Positions 1-17,327 of a stretch of DNA of 64,000 bases are shown in pieces. This DNA is from Isoetes taiwanensis (lineage: Eukaryota > Streptophyta > Lycopodiopsida > Isoetales > Isoetaceae). Under the pieces are notes generated by a model that was not told the DNA's origin, searched no databases, and worked only from the letters and a program-made list of their open reading frames with translations. A program made the position numbers and the translations under genes. Positions within the stretch are counted from its first letter, which is position 1. The number at the start of each line of letters is the position of its first letter. The stretch is taken from contig JAJEKV010000008.1 of the NCBI GenBank assembly GCA_021234155.1, forward strand, positions 9,698,445 through 9,762,444, given 5' to 3'.

Positions 1-591
1 TGACTAAAACAAAAGCTAAAACTTACTAACTCAACTTAATTAAGTAACTTCATACACTTATAACTTACTCTACAACACTTTGTATTAAACAAAATTTTAT
101 CATTTACGAAATTAATAAGGCTCTTTCTTCATTAGAGTTACTCCCTTGGCGTGTACTGTGCAGGCTGTTGAGTCTTCAAAATGTTGGACCAGCTTCTGCT
201 CTGCTGCTTCTTGAACCTTGGTCTCCCCGCTCTCGCTCGCCCTCTCCTCTTCTTGTATCTCTCGCTCTATCTCGCCAGACACTTCTTGGGTCTAATATAC
301 AAATCTAACTAATCCTTACCTTAAAACTCGATCTAGCATGTTACCTTTTTTGAAATTCATCAAGTATTAAGGTGTTTATGGCCTAATGTCTTAGAAAAGA
401 TTTGGCTCAACTGCTTTTAGTCTTTTTTATGTTCCAATTAAACTTTAATTACTAGCTTAGCATATACTACAAAAATGAGAAAAAAAAAAATTTCCCACTT
501 TTCGAGGTTTGAGGATCCTATCAAGTTAGTACTACTTGGGAGCATGGCCGCTGCTTTGCTCTTGGTCTCCAAGAACATTGCTCGATACCAT
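1..591 (-). repeat. Internal segment of array element, partial at window edge
   Basis: This is the internal, non-LTR part of the first array unit. It holds a pyrimidine-rich stretch (purine-rich on the element strand) at about 225-275 and the decayed primer-binding site at about 579-590. Short open frames here recur with breaks in every unit and resemble no known protein. Confidence 0.6.
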
Positions 592-1432
592 TGTGACGCC
601 CCCTACTCATATACTGGTGCACTCACCGTGATACAAACAGGAGTTCATCCCCATACCAGCTCCATGCTAATATAGGGCCCTCCACGTATCACTTTGCAAC
701 CTTGAGGAGTTCCAAAGGGAAGAATGAAGGGGTCATTTACCCCCTGCCTCCCTCGGGGCCTACCTAGTGCGGAAGCGTAAACATACATGTCGAAGAGTAC
801 ATACATCAACATCATATGACCATCACGGGATGGTTCACCACATATATCTGCATAGACAAAGATCAAGACATCACATAGGGAATCCTACCCAAAGCTCGCA
901 TTAACCGATGGACCGACAAGCTTGGGTCTCCGTGAGGTCATTGCGCATTTAATTCATGGCAATGGATTTGGGCTGCATAAGAACATGGCTTAGGGTAGTC
1001 CACTCCATCCGCCCCCTCCCAGTACACTTTGCAAAGTAGGTTGAAAAGTGTTGGGACCTGACCAGCCACGGGATGCATAGCCAAAGGGGCTATTCTTGGG
1101 TTGCATCTCCCGATTCCGATGGGGCAGGTAGGGATCTCTCCCTCCAGAGATCTACATGCTGACTCAAGGTGACTAGAGGGCCACTGCCCTTATTCGACTT
1201 GAACCCAATGGAGAGTGACGCATCACTCCACGGGTGTCGAGCCCATGCCTTGCCCACACGCAGTGGCAAGCCATCAGACCTAGTCCACAATGATCCCCGG
1301 TAGGCCTTACACACCAGAGGGATCGTTCAAGATTCAGAACACGAACCTCCTTATAAGCCAGTCTGGCCCTTCACCCACAACCAGGTGTGGTTCTTGTACA
1401 CAGGCCGAATTTACAGTGTGCTAAAGAGGCTA
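592..1432 (-). mobile_element. LTR copy A, first part
   Basis: This begins at TGTGACG next to the decayed primer-binding site and matches the LTRs at 12411, 14867, 17328 and 19796. It is cut at 1432 by the gypsy element. The rest of this LTR resumes at 11326, but about 536 bp that are present in the other copies (18167-18702 in copy D) are missing here. Confidence 0.7.
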
Positions 1433-3037
1433 TGTGACGTTCCATGTAGTTATACGGTCTCCGTCACGTATTTATACGGGACACGTACAAATACAAGCAC
1501 GTCACCACGCTACCATGGGGGTAGGGGAACTTAATTGCAACCTAGGGGGTTACCTTAAAAAGGATTAAATTAGCTATGCTAATTTAACACATTAATAATA
1601 ATAACCTATAACCTAGGAAATTAGGCTAATTACCATTTGGGAGCAGGCCCACCGCCCCAATCGATTGGGCAAAGATGGGGATTGCCAAGTTTGGATGCCA
1701 ACTTGACCCCTATCCCTGGGATTGACTCCTGAAGATCGACCAAGGAAGGCCAGGAGCTGAGCGCCATCATACACCTGCAGAGAATCACCATAACGATTAA
1801 GTCCCTCGTGAGGCAACAAATTCTCTCAACTCCCGGGAGATGGAGGCCCCATGGAAATGAGTCCAGCCGTTAATCTGTAGGTGGCTATGTGAATTCTAGA
1901 TAACGCTTGGTTGTGTCCGTTTCTCTGTTCTCTTTGTGATTCAATCATAGAAACTAACCCTTGATTGTACAAGCCTCTTTATATTCGATTCTGGTTTCTA
2001 CTCTGAAAGGATGGATTGTTAGTTCTTTGTTTAAATCGACTCAAACGGGGATTACGGGGGTAGAGACCTCTCGAGCCGTGTATTGTAGTATGCTCCTAGA
2101 TAGCATACAGAGAGTCCCATTAAATGCGGCTGTGCACAAGAGCCCACCGGGTCCTAGATGCTATGGTCCGCTTAGCACCGGACAAGGAACACAGTGGTGA
2201 CATGAGGGGTGGGGTCTTGCACGCGAGCATACAAGGCTCCCGAGACTCCTACAAAGGGCTAGGCTGATGGCCGGCCACGTAGGGGGCGGGTATGGGTCTC
2301 CGACACTCCACAGGTGTAGAGGTGTGATCCGTATGGAGCACCTTGCACTTTGAGTAGATTTAGGGTGAGTAAGCTCCGCACGGATGCGGATGCTGGGTCG
2401 CTGATGCGCGGCACGTATTCTCTAGCTCACCCATGGAACCACCGTGATTACGGAAGGGGCGCTTCCCGACCTGCCTCATCGGACCAGGCGTCATGAACCC
2501 GGAGTAGGCTCAAAAGGGTGATCCCTTGGACCTGCGTCTCCTAAAGGCTATAAGCGAAGCCATAGCATGAATTGACCCATCTCGCAAAGTGTGCACAGGG
2601 GGGCGGATGGAGTGGACAACCCTAGCCGATGTTCTATGCCATAGCGCCATGCCAAGACTTCGGTCCGGCTGATCTCTTGAGGCCCAAATAGTCGGTCGAT
2701 CCTCACTGGAGTCCGAGCCGGGTAGAACCCGGGTTTTGGGCGTTTTCTTAGGATTAGATGCATATTCTATGCGTTGGTATTTTGGATGGATCGCCACCCT
2801 TCCGTGGTGGTTATTTATGTATATTAGTCTTTGTGTGCTAACCCTTGTATTCATGCTTCCGCGTAGGGAGTCCCATTGAAGGCGTGGGCGAATGACCCCT
2901 TCGTGTCCTTCTTCGGCCTCATTTCATAGATGGCCGAGCAACGGCGGAGGGCCCTCGCCATGGTGAGATGATCGCCATGGGAGGGGAAAGTCCCGCATGT
3001 ATACCGTCCCGAGGGTCGATATATTAAGGAGCGCCGA
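1433..3037 (+). mobile_element. 5' LTR of gypsy element
   Basis: It starts TGTGACGTTCCATG and ends just before the primer-binding site, about 1.6 kb in all. The first 80 bases hold several short inverted copies of an ACGG/CCGT motif. No second copy of this LTR exists in the window, so its right edge rests on the primer site alone. Confidence 0.55.
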
Positions 3038-3038
3038 G

Positions 3039-3051
3039 TGGTATCAGAGCC
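3039..3051 (+). promoter_or_regulatory. Primer-binding site, initiator tRNA-Met type
   Basis: TGGTATCAGAGCC matches the common plant primer-binding site complementary to the 3' end of initiator tRNA-Met. It fixes the orientation of the element as plus. Confidence 0.8.
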
Positions 3052-8168
<5,117 letters not shown>

Positions 8169-8501
8169 TTGGTGGAAGGGTTACGCCGTGAGCTACACAC
8201 CGGACAGAGCGGATGCAAGTTCAAGAAGTTCGCTAAGGCTTTTAAACGTATATCGTGCCTACAGGCGCTATCAAATGCCAACAGATTCGCACCTTCTACA
8301 AAGTTGGAACGGAAGGGCATGTCCGCAAAAGCCTACAGCGTGCATTTAATTCATGCGTTTGAGGTTATATGTACCCGAATGAATGAGATAGAAAAGGCAA
8401 GAGAGGGCTATATTGAAGGGTTGGCCCCATCCATTAAACGCATGGTCAAGGCCATAGACCCAAAGTCAAGAGTGCAGGCTGGCCAAGGCATTAAGCCTTG
8501 A
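8169..8501 (+). pseudogene. gypsy gag fragment
   Basis: An open stretch of 110 codons has a retroelement capsid look. Its C-terminal half (EIEKAREGYIEGLAPSIKR and the Val-Lys-Ala-Ile-Asp that follows) resembles the gag segment in which a helix is followed by 'F-x-x-G-L-x-P-x-I-R'. It lies about 1.1 kb upstream of reverse transcriptase, the right order for gag. The frame is lost on both sides, so the protein is not functional. A zinc knuckle is not visible downstream. The assignment rests on pattern and position, not on a search. Confidence 0.5.
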
Positions 8502-9597
8502 GGAAGACACGCCAAGCGGTAAACCAAGATCCGCGACCAGCTTCCTTACTCTCGCGTACCACGCCGCCCACACCTTACAAAACCCCTGCTCGCCAAGTCG
8601 GGGCTCCTCTCAAAGACAATTCTACTACCGCCAGAGAAGAAAGTCGCCTTTTAGCACGCCAGATAAGGTGAACAATGCGGTAGGAAGTTCGGGGCCTCTT
8701 ACGTCCCATTCCTAAAGAGGCGAGAGAAGCTCACCGAGATAAGGCATAATGGGGTGTATGAGGCCCTGGACACTTCATGCACTGTCTGCGACGCCCGGTA
8801 GCCATGGCCGACCTTGATTGGGAAGATCCGAGTCCAATCTCCTGCTGAGGACGCGAGGCTCCCGAGTACATTCACTTATGGCTCTCATATTCTTGCCGCT
8901 TATAGAAACAGTAACGCCTTGAAAATCAGCCTCCTCTATTTCTACAATAGGCCAAGTAGACAAGAAGCCCTTCATAATTTGATGGACACGTAGTAATGCA
9001 TAATTTTGCTTCTCCTAGAATGGCCCAAAAATCGTACTGAAAATATTGAGATCCCACCTAAGCTACCACATTTAGCCGCTGGGGATCGCATTACCACTCA
9101 TGGGCCGATAACCTTTTAAGATGCATTGGCAAAAGCACCAAATGTCTTGGGTAGCCGAAAGTTAATGGACATTGGTAAATATGATCTTATTGTTGAATGG
9201 AGTTTTAGCATCCCGCCAAGGCCAACATAGACTCGAGAAACGGAGGTCACCTTCAACGCCGCTTAATGGAGCACGCGGACTATAAAAGGTGATTCATTCC
9301 ACTCCGCCATGCAGTCAATGTCAATAAAAGCTTAGGAAAAGCTATAATACAGCAATGAAATTCTTGTTTTCATTAAACTTGCTTCCATTGAGTCCGACTC
9401 CGCTTAAGCAAGTCATCGACGCTTTACCACTGCATATTTACATATTAAGCTACCCTTCTTCTGAATTTAGCCATCTTTTTCCGTGATGAGATCCGTATTT
9501 CCCTCCTTTCGTGAGGGGTAGAATGTGAGATAGTTTCCTACAACTGTGTACTAAGCTCAGCAAGGCCCCTCCCAATGAGAGTCCTCCAGAAGTTGGC
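8502..9597 (+). pseudogene. Degenerate gag-pol junction / protease region
   Basis: This lies between the gag fragment and reverse transcriptase, where protease should be. I see no intact Asp-Ser/Thr-Gly triad. Short coding-like pieces (for example around 9165-9235) are separated by stops. Confidence 0.3.
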
Positions 9598-10170
9598 AGA
9601 GCTAAGAAACAAACTTCAAGAGTTATTAAACCTAGGTTTTATTGCCTAGTGTTTCACCATTTGGCTTCCTATTCTTTTGTCAAGAAGAAAGATGGCTCCT
9701 TAAGGATGTGTATTGATTATAGGTAAACCAATAAGCATACCATCAAGAATCGGCTATGCTTTTGCCTAGGGCAGATGATCTTATGGGACGCCATGTGGGA
9801 GCAAAATATTTCAAAGATTGATTTAAGCCCTGATAATTAATGATATGATAAAAGGAGGAGGACATTCATAAGTCCTGCCAAAACATCATATATGGGCATT
9901 ATGAGTTTGACTTTCCATGCCTTTTGATTGACCAATGCCCCCGAACGCTTATGAGGTTGATGAATGACATCTTCCGCCAATACTTTTGATGACTTTGTTG
10001 TTATTTCTTTTGATGACATTCTCATCTATAGTAAAACCTTTGGCAAAGAACATGAACAATATCTTCGATTAGTTTTGCAAAGCTAAGACGCCATCACGCT
10101 TTTGCCAAGTTTTCTAAATGCAAGTTCGCCACCCGAGGGTAGACTATTTGGGGCATATTATTTCAGCAGG
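9598..10170 (+). pseudogene. Ty3/gypsy reverse transcriptase, degenerate
   Basis: Joining frames gives gypsy reverse transcriptase landmarks in order: a Gly-Phe-Ile segment, a Pro-Ile-Leu-x-x-(R/K)-(R/K)-K stretch followed by a Cys-x-(I/L)-(I/D) segment at about 9660-9720, FSKIDL at about 9810, and the LGHIIS motif that precedes RNase H at about 10148. The sequence between them is broken by in-frame stops (for example right after FSKIDLSPDN) and single-base shifts. The catalytic YxDD box is not cleanly preserved. It once copied element RNA into DNA and is now dead. Confidence 0.7.
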
Positions 10171-10429
10171 GAATTGCTACACTCCAAAATGCCTAAAATA
10201 GAAGCGCTAAAGTAAAGGATTGGCCCATTCCAAATTTATGTTTCGTGAGGTCCGGCAGCTTGGGGTCGCAGGATATTATCGAAATTTGTTAAGATTTTGC
10301 AACAATTGCCGCAGACCTCTTACTAATCTCACAAGGCATGAGAAAAGAAGGATTGATGGAACATTGAAAGCAAAAGTCCAAGTCGGCTTTCGAAGCTCAA
10401 GGATGCTTTAACATACACCGTCCTCACCT

Positions 10430-10800
10430 TGCCCGGATCCTCCAAAAGGATATCGCAGCCACCCATGCTAGTAAGATAAATTTTGCACTCTGGAGTCTTA
10501 ATGCAAGGGAGAGTTGTTGCCTACGCATTCAAAGAAGATGAATGATGCAGAGCAAATGATATCCTACCTAAGGATCGAGTTGGGTAGCTTGTTCGTGGCT
10601 CTCCAGATTGGAGACACTACCTTCTTGGTAGAAGGTTTCACCGGGAGCACGATCATCGTGAGTCTCCGCCATTCTATCCACCCCGCCCAAATCTAAATCT
10701 CCGCCGGATGATGGAATTCCTCAGGAATATGACTTTAGATTGTATACAAGCCAAGCACAATGTGGTTATGATGCTTTGTCACGCCATCCCTTCATAACCC
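10430..10800 (+). pseudogene. gypsy RNase H, degenerate
   Basis: At about 10490-10560 a Ser-Gly-Val-Leu-Met-Gln segment is followed by VVAYAF and N-D-A-E-Q, the usual gypsy RNase H core ('GGVLMQ...IAYFSKKL...NYE'). At about 10765-10795 the frame reads VVxDALSRHP, the tether motif (ADALSR) that ends this domain. Stops and indels lie between. Confidence 0.65.
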
Positions 10801-10879
10801 GACCCATTGTAACGCCATTTCCACACTCACCACGAAGTTTGGGAAGGTGATAGAACAGACCCCCGCCACGCATCCCCAC

Positions 10880-11325
10880 TCAGATTATTTGGGAAAGTTT
10901 GGGGTAAGGAGACCACAAAGAACTATCTGCTCACAGGCAAGAAAGAGATTTGTTATATCACAAAGATAAGCGGTAGTTCCAAATGTAATTTCCGTGGGGT
11001 AAAGCCGATTCTCTTCTATGACACACACAACAGCCCTATAGAAGGACATGCTGCTTTATAAAACTTACTCTTAAGATCCTATATTTTTGGCCTTCATGAA
11101 GGATATTGCTGTGTGTCAAGCAGTTACGTATGGTCAAAGAAACCAAGGCTGAGAGCAATTAAGAGTTCCAGGAGCAACCTTGATGTGCCCAACGCCCAAG
11201 TGGGAAGTCATAAACTATGGATTTCATTGTGGGCCTTCAGCCATTCTCCGTGGATATGATGTATTAATGGTCGTGGTCGTATAAATTACCAAAAGATTTA
11301 CTTCATGCATATGTCGCGACCATTT
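10880..11325 (+). pseudogene. gypsy integrase, truncated
   Basis: Recognisable pieces in order: a KTY segment followed by a Phe-x-(W/A)-Phe-M-K-D-I-A stretch near 11080-11110 (the zinc-binding HHCC end, with Cys codons at about 11115), then a P-x-P-K-W-E-V-I segment at about 11190-11215 and VVVxxITK at about 11265-11300, corresponding to 'VVVDRLTK' of the catalytic core. The sequence breaks off after this and the retroelement array resumes. The rest of integrase and the 3' LTR are absent. Confidence 0.65.
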
Positions 11326-11756
11326 AATTCAAGGAGTTTGAGCAATTTTGGTCATTTTGAGCTGGGTTTGGATTAAGTTTCTAGCCTAATTTGACGTCAT
11401 AAATGGATTCTAGGCTGTCTAACAGTTTTATTGCAACAAATTTCAGGCGATTTGGAGCTCAGTAGCTCAAGTTATGGAGGTTCAAAGTTTGGAGGTTCAC
11501 ACATTGCGCCTGCACCAATAATGAACTTTTCATTTTCGTCCCGGCTGACGGAGACATTGGCTCTAAATGGGTTAAACTTGTCCAATTTGGGTGATATAAG
11601 GGTCTAATTCTGCTGGACTCATCGAGTTAGGCAGAATTAACCCCTTATTTGGTCGATTTGGAGCTGTTTTGGGCACTTTTAGGCATGGTCTCACACGTTA
11701 TTTCCACACCAATAATGAACTTTTCATTTTCGGTCTGGGCGCTGACGTGTGAGACA
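11326..11756 (-). mobile_element. LTR copy A, second part
   Basis: Array LTR sequence resumes at AATTCAAGG and ends at GAGACA, matching 18703-19135 in copy D. It includes two spaced copies of the block with AATAATGAACTTTTCATTTT. Confidence 0.7.
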
Positions 11757-12410
11757 TCCTCGAATTGGCCTAGAATGTCCGCTTTGACTAAAACAAAAGC
11801 TAAAACTTACTAACTCAACTTAATTAAGTAACTTCATGCACTTATAATTTACTCTAAAACACTTTGTATTAAACAAAAATTTTATCATTTACTTAAATTA
11901 ATAAGGCTCTCCTTTGATATGACTGGCTAAGTGCATATCTTTCTTCATTAGAGTTACTCCCTTGGCGTAATCGTTGTCTTGTGCCGTTGAGTCTTCAAAA
12001 TGTTGGACCAGCTTACGCTCTCCGCTTCTTCTTGAACCTTGGTCTCCTGCTCTCGTTCTCCCCTCTCCTCTTCTTGTATCTCTCGCTCTATCCGCCAGTT
12101 ACACTTCTTGGGTCTAATATACAAATCTAACTAATCCTTACCTTAAAACTCGATCTAGCATGTTACCTTTTTTGAAATTCATCAAGTATTAAGGTGTTTA
12201 TGGCCTAATGTCTTAGAAAAAGATTTGGCTCAACTGTTTTAGTCTTTTTATGTTCCAATTAAACTTAACCTTACTAGCTTAGCATATACTACAAAAATGA
12301 AAAAAAAAATTCCCACTTTTAGAGGTTTGAGGATCCTATCAAGTTAGTACTAAACTCGGGAGCATGGCGGTGCTTTGCTCTTGGTCTCCAAGAACATTGC
12401 TCGATACCAC
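11757..12410 (-). repeat. Internal segment between LTR A and LTR B
   Basis: About 650 bp of non-LTR unit sequence, equivalent to 19136-19795. It has no gene. The primer-binding site at its right end is decayed (CGATACCA instead of TGATACCA on the plus strand). Confidence 0.65.
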
Positions 12411-14213
12411 CGCGGCGTCCCCTACTCATATACGGTGCACTCACCGTGATACAAACAGAGTTCATCCCCCATACCAGCTCCATGCTAATATAGGGCCCTC
12501 CACGTATCCATCGCAACCTTGAGGAGTTCCAAAGGGAAGAATGAAGGGGTCATTTACCCCTGTCTCCCTCGGGGCCTACCTAGTCATGAAGCGTAAACAT
12601 ACATGTCAGTAGTACATACATCAACATCATATGACCATCACGAAGGATGGTTCACCACATATCTGCATAGACAAAGATCAGCACATCACATAGGGAATCC
12701 TACCCAAAGCTCAGACACCGGGATGGACTGACAAGCTTGGGTCTCCAGAGGTCATTGCAGATAGAATTCATGGCAATGGATTTGGCTGGCATAAGAACAT
12801 GGCTTAGGGTAGTCCACTCCATCCGCCCCTCCTGTGCACACTTTGCAAAGTAGGTTGAAAAGTGTTGGGACTCGATCAGAGTCTCACGGGATGCATAGCC
12901 AAATTGCATCTCCCCCGTTAGATGGGGGGGTAGGATCTCTCCCTCCAGAGATCTACATGTCGACTCAAGGTGACTAGAGGGCCACCGCCCCTTATTCGAC
13001 TTGAACCCAATGGAGAGTGACGCATCACTCCACGCGGTGTCGAGCCCATGCCTTGCCCACACGCATTTGGCAAGCCATCAGACCTAGTCCACAATGATCC
13101 CCGGGTAGGCCTTACACACGAGAGGGATGGCTCAAGAGTCAACACGAACCTCCTTATAAGCCGGGCCGGCCCTTCACCCACAACCAGGTGTGGTTCTTGG
13201 ACACAAAGTCCGAATTTACAAAGTGCTAAAAGAGGCTAGCTAGGAGCATCAACTACCAGGCTTTAGGGTCTCTACCCCCTTCCCAATACAATGAGTCCAC
13301 GTAGATACATCATCATACATATCACGTAAGAACTAAAGAACAAGATCTAATCTATATCATAGAGTTAGGTTCTTTAGTTAGAGCTTGGTATCTAGAGATC
13401 TAGATGGTCTGCTATGGGCAATTTAATAGGCTAAACCTACTGATTCGATGGATCGGAAGACTTGGGCATCTCTAGACTCTAGCTCCTTTCTAGGTATCCC
13501 GGCAATAGGGAGTGTCAATGTGGCTATATATAAGTCAAACTCTATTAGAAGGACACACCGTAATTAGGTCAAGGTTTATGCTTTTGGCATGAGCAGAGGT
13601 GATGTACCAACAGTTGGACTTGGGTTGCTATCTTTGAGATCTAGATGACTATAACAAAGGGGTGTTCTTGGGCACTTCTATCTAGGAGTAAGGCATCAGC
13701 TTTGAGCCGAGCAATACTTGTGAGGTACTAATGTGGGTATGCTTCTATTTATAAACAAACCACAGTTTGGAAAAACAATTCAAGGGTTTGAGCAATTTTG
13801 GTCATTTTGAGCTGGGGTTTGACATTTCTAGCCTAATTTGACGTCGTAAATGGATTCTAGGCTGTCTAACAGTTTTTTATTGCAACAAATTTCAGGCGAT
13901 TTGGAGCTCTGTAGCTCAAGTTATGGAGGTTCAAAGTTTGGAGGTTCACACATTGCGCCCGCACCAATAATGAACTTTTCATTTTCGGTCCTGGCGCGAC
14001 GTGTGAGACATTGGCTCTAAATGGGTTAAACTTGTCCAATTTGATGATATAAGGGTTTAATTCTGCTGGACTCATCGAAAGTTAGGCGCAATTGACCCCT
14101 TATTTGGTCGATTTGGAGCTGTTTTGGGCACTTTTGGGGCATGGTCTCACACGCTATACCCACACCAATAATGAACTTTTCATTTTCGGTCCCCGGCGAC
14201 GTAGTGTGAGACA
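12411..14213 (-). mobile_element. LTR copy B
   Basis: A full-length LTR of about 1.8 kb that is colinear with copies C and D. Its left edge is degenerate (CGCGGCG for TGTGACG) and its right edge is GAGACA followed by TCCTCTC, the reverse of a purine tract. Confidence 0.7.
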
Positions 14214-14866
14214 TCCTCTCGAATTGGCCTAGAATGTCCGTTTTGACTAAAACAAAAGCTAAAACTTACTAACTCAACTTAATTAAGTAACTTCATACAC
14301 TTATAATTTACTCTAAAACACTTTGTATTAAACAAAATTTTATCATTTACTTAAATTAATAAGGCTCTCCTTTGATATGACCGCTAAGTGCATATCTTTC
14401 TTCATTAGAGTTACTCCCTTGGCGTGTACTACGTGCAAGTGTGCGTTGAGTCTTCAAAATGTTGGACTAGCTTACGCTCTGCTGCTTCTTGAACCTTGGT
14501 CTCCTCGCTCTCGCTCTGCCCTCTCCTCTTCTTGTATCTCTCGCTCTATCTCGCTTTCACACTTCTTGGGTCTAATATACAAATCTAACTAATCCTTACC
14601 TTAAAACTTCGATCTAGCATGTTACCTTTTTGAAATTCATCAAGTATTAAGGTGTTTATGGCCTAATGTCTTAGAAAGATTTGGCTCAACTGTTTTAGTC
14701 TTTTATGTTCCAATTAAACTTAACTCACACTAGCTTAGCATATACTACAAAAATGAGAAAAAAAAATTCCCACTTTTCGAGGTTTGAGGATCCTATCAAG
14801 TTAGTACTACTCGGGAGCATGGCGATTGCTTTGCTCTTGGTCTCCAAGAACATTGCTCGATACCAC
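14214..14866 (-). repeat. Internal segment between LTR B and LTR C
   Basis: The same non-coding internal segment of about 650 bp as in the other units, with small indels and a decayed primer site. Confidence 0.65.
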
Positions 14867-16668
14867 CGTGGACGTCCCCTACTCATATCGGTGCACTCAC
14901 CGTATACAAACAGAGTTCATCCCCATACCAGCTCCATGCTAATATAGGGCCCTCCACGATCACAACGCAACCTTGAGGAGTTCCATTGGGAAGAATGAAG
15001 GGGTCATTTACCCCTCTCCCCTCGGGGCCTACCTAGGCTGCGGAAGCGTAAACATACATGTCAAGTAGTACATACATCAACATCATATGACCATCACGGC
15101 GGATGGTTCACCACATATCTGCATAGACAAAGATCAAAGACATCACATAGGAATCCTACCCAAAGCTTCATACACCGGGATGGACCGACAAGCTTGGGTC
15201 TCCGAGAGGTCATTGCGCATGTAATTCATGGCAATGGATTTGGGCGGCATAAGAACATGGCTTAGGGTAGTCCACTCCATCCGCCCCTCCCCATTGCACA
15301 CTTTGCAAAGTAGGTTGAAAAGTGTTGGGACTGATCAGAGCCCGCCACGGATGCATAGCCAAATTGCATCTCCCCAGCCCGATGGGGCAGGTAGGGATCT
15401 CTCCCTCCAGAGATCTACATGCTGACTCAAGGTGACTAGAGGGCCACTGCCCTTATTCGACTTGAACCCAATGGAGAGTGACGCATCACTCCACGGGTGT
15501 CGAGCCCATGCCTTGCCCACACGCAGTGGCAAGCCATCAGACCTAGTCCACAATGATCCCCGGTAGGCCTTACACACCAGAGGGATCGTTCAAGAGTCAG
15601 AACACGAACCTCCTTATAAGCCAGTCTGGCCCTTCACCCACAACCAGGTGTGGTTCTTGTACACAGGCCGAATTTACAGTGTGCTAAAGAGGCTAGCTAG
15701 GAGCATCAACTACCAGGCTTTAGGGTCTCTACCCCCCTTCCCAATACAATGAGTCCACAGAGATACATCATCATACATATCACAGAAGAACTAAAGAACA
15801 AGATCTAATCTATATCATAGAGTTAGGTTCTTTAGTTAGAGCTTGGTATCTAGAGATCTAGATGGCTGCTATGGGCAATTTAATAGGCTAAACCTACTGA
15901 TTCGATGACTGGAAGACTTGGGCATCTCTAGACTCTAGCTCCTTTCTAGGTATCCTGGCAATAGGGAGTGTCAATGTGGCGGCTATATAAGTCAAACTCT
16001 ATTAGAAGGACACAGAATTAGGTCAAGGTTTATGCTTTTGGCATGAACAGAGGTGATGTACCAACAGTTGGACTTGGGTTGCTATGCTGAGATCTAGATG
16101 ACTATAACGAAGGGGTGTTCTTGGGCACTTCTATCTAGGAGTAAGGCATCAGCTTTGAGCCGAGAGCAATACTTGTAAGGTACTAATGTGGGTATGCTTC
16201 TATTTATAAACAAACCACAGTTTGGAAAAACAATTCAAGGGTTTGAGCAATTTTGGTCATTTTGAGCTAAGGTTTGACATTTCTAGCCTAATTTGACGTC
16301 ATAAATGGATTCTAGGCTGTCTAACAGTTTTATTGCAACAAATTTCAGGCGATTTGGAGCTCTGTAGCTCAAGTTATGGAGGTTCAAAGTTTGGAGGTCT
16401 CACACATTGCGCCCAGACCAATAATGAACTTTTCATTTTCGGTCCTGGCGCGACGTGTGAGACATTGGCTCTAAATGGGTTAAACTTGTCCAATTTGATG
16501 ATATAAGGGTTTAATTCTCTTTGGACTCATCGAAGTTAGGCAGAATTGACCCCTTATTTGGTCGATTTGGAGCTGTTTTGGGCACTTTTAGGGCATGGTC
16601 TCACGTGCTATAAGCCCACACCAATAATGAACTTTTCATTTTCGGGTCCCGGCGCGGCGTGTGAGACA
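14867..16668 (-). mobile_element. LTR copy C
   Basis: A full-length LTR of about 1.8 kb, very close to copy D across 15600-16500. It ends GTGTGAGACA. Confidence 0.7.
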
Positions 16669-17327
16669 TCCTCTCTCGAATTGGCCTAGAATGTCCGTTT
16701 TGACTAAAACAAAAGCTAAAACTTACTAACTCAACTTAATTAAGTAACTTCATACACTTATAATTTACTCTAAAACACTTTGTATTAAACAAAATTTTAT
16801 CATTTACGAAATTAATAAGGCTCTCCTTTGATATGACTGGCTAAGTGCATATCTTTCTTCATTAGCGTTACTCCCTTGGCGGTAATCTCCCTGTGCAGGC
16901 TGTTGAGTCTTCAAAATGTTGGACTAGCTTCGCTCTGGCCGCTTCTTGAACCTTGGTCTCCTGCTCTCGTTCGCGCCCTCTCCTCTTCTTGTATCTCTCG
17001 CTCTATCCTTTCGTACACTTCTTGGGTCTAATATACAAATCTAACTAATCCTTACCTTAAAACTCGATCTAGCATGTTACCTTTTTTTGAAATTCATCAA
17101 GTATTAAGGTGTTTATGGCCTAATGTCTTAGAAAGATTTGGCTCAACTGTTTTTAGTCTTTTTATGTTCCAATTTGCTTAACTGTTACTAGCTTAGCATA
17201 TACTACAAAAATGAGAAAAAAAAAAATTTCCCACTTTTCGAGGTTTGAGGATCCTATCAAGTTAGTACTACTGGGAGCATGGCCAGTGCTTTGCTCTTGG
17301 TCTCCAAGAACATTGCTCTGATACCAC
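16669..17327 (-). repeat. Internal segment between LTR C and LTR D
   Basis: An internal segment with the best preserved primer site of the array at its right end. Confidence 0.65.
17315..17326 (-). promoter_or_regulatory. Intact primer-binding site of the array element
   Basis: On the minus strand this reads TGGTATCAGAGC, one base after the LTR end ACA. It is the only unit with the perfect sequence; the others have lost the CT dinucleotide. It sets the minus orientation of the whole array. Confidence 0.8.

Noticed and set aside
1090-1314. Minus-strand open frame repeated in several array units (also near 15335-15577, 17668-18048)
   Set aside because: It recurs only because the LTR recurs, lengths differ between copies, and the peptide resembles no known protein.
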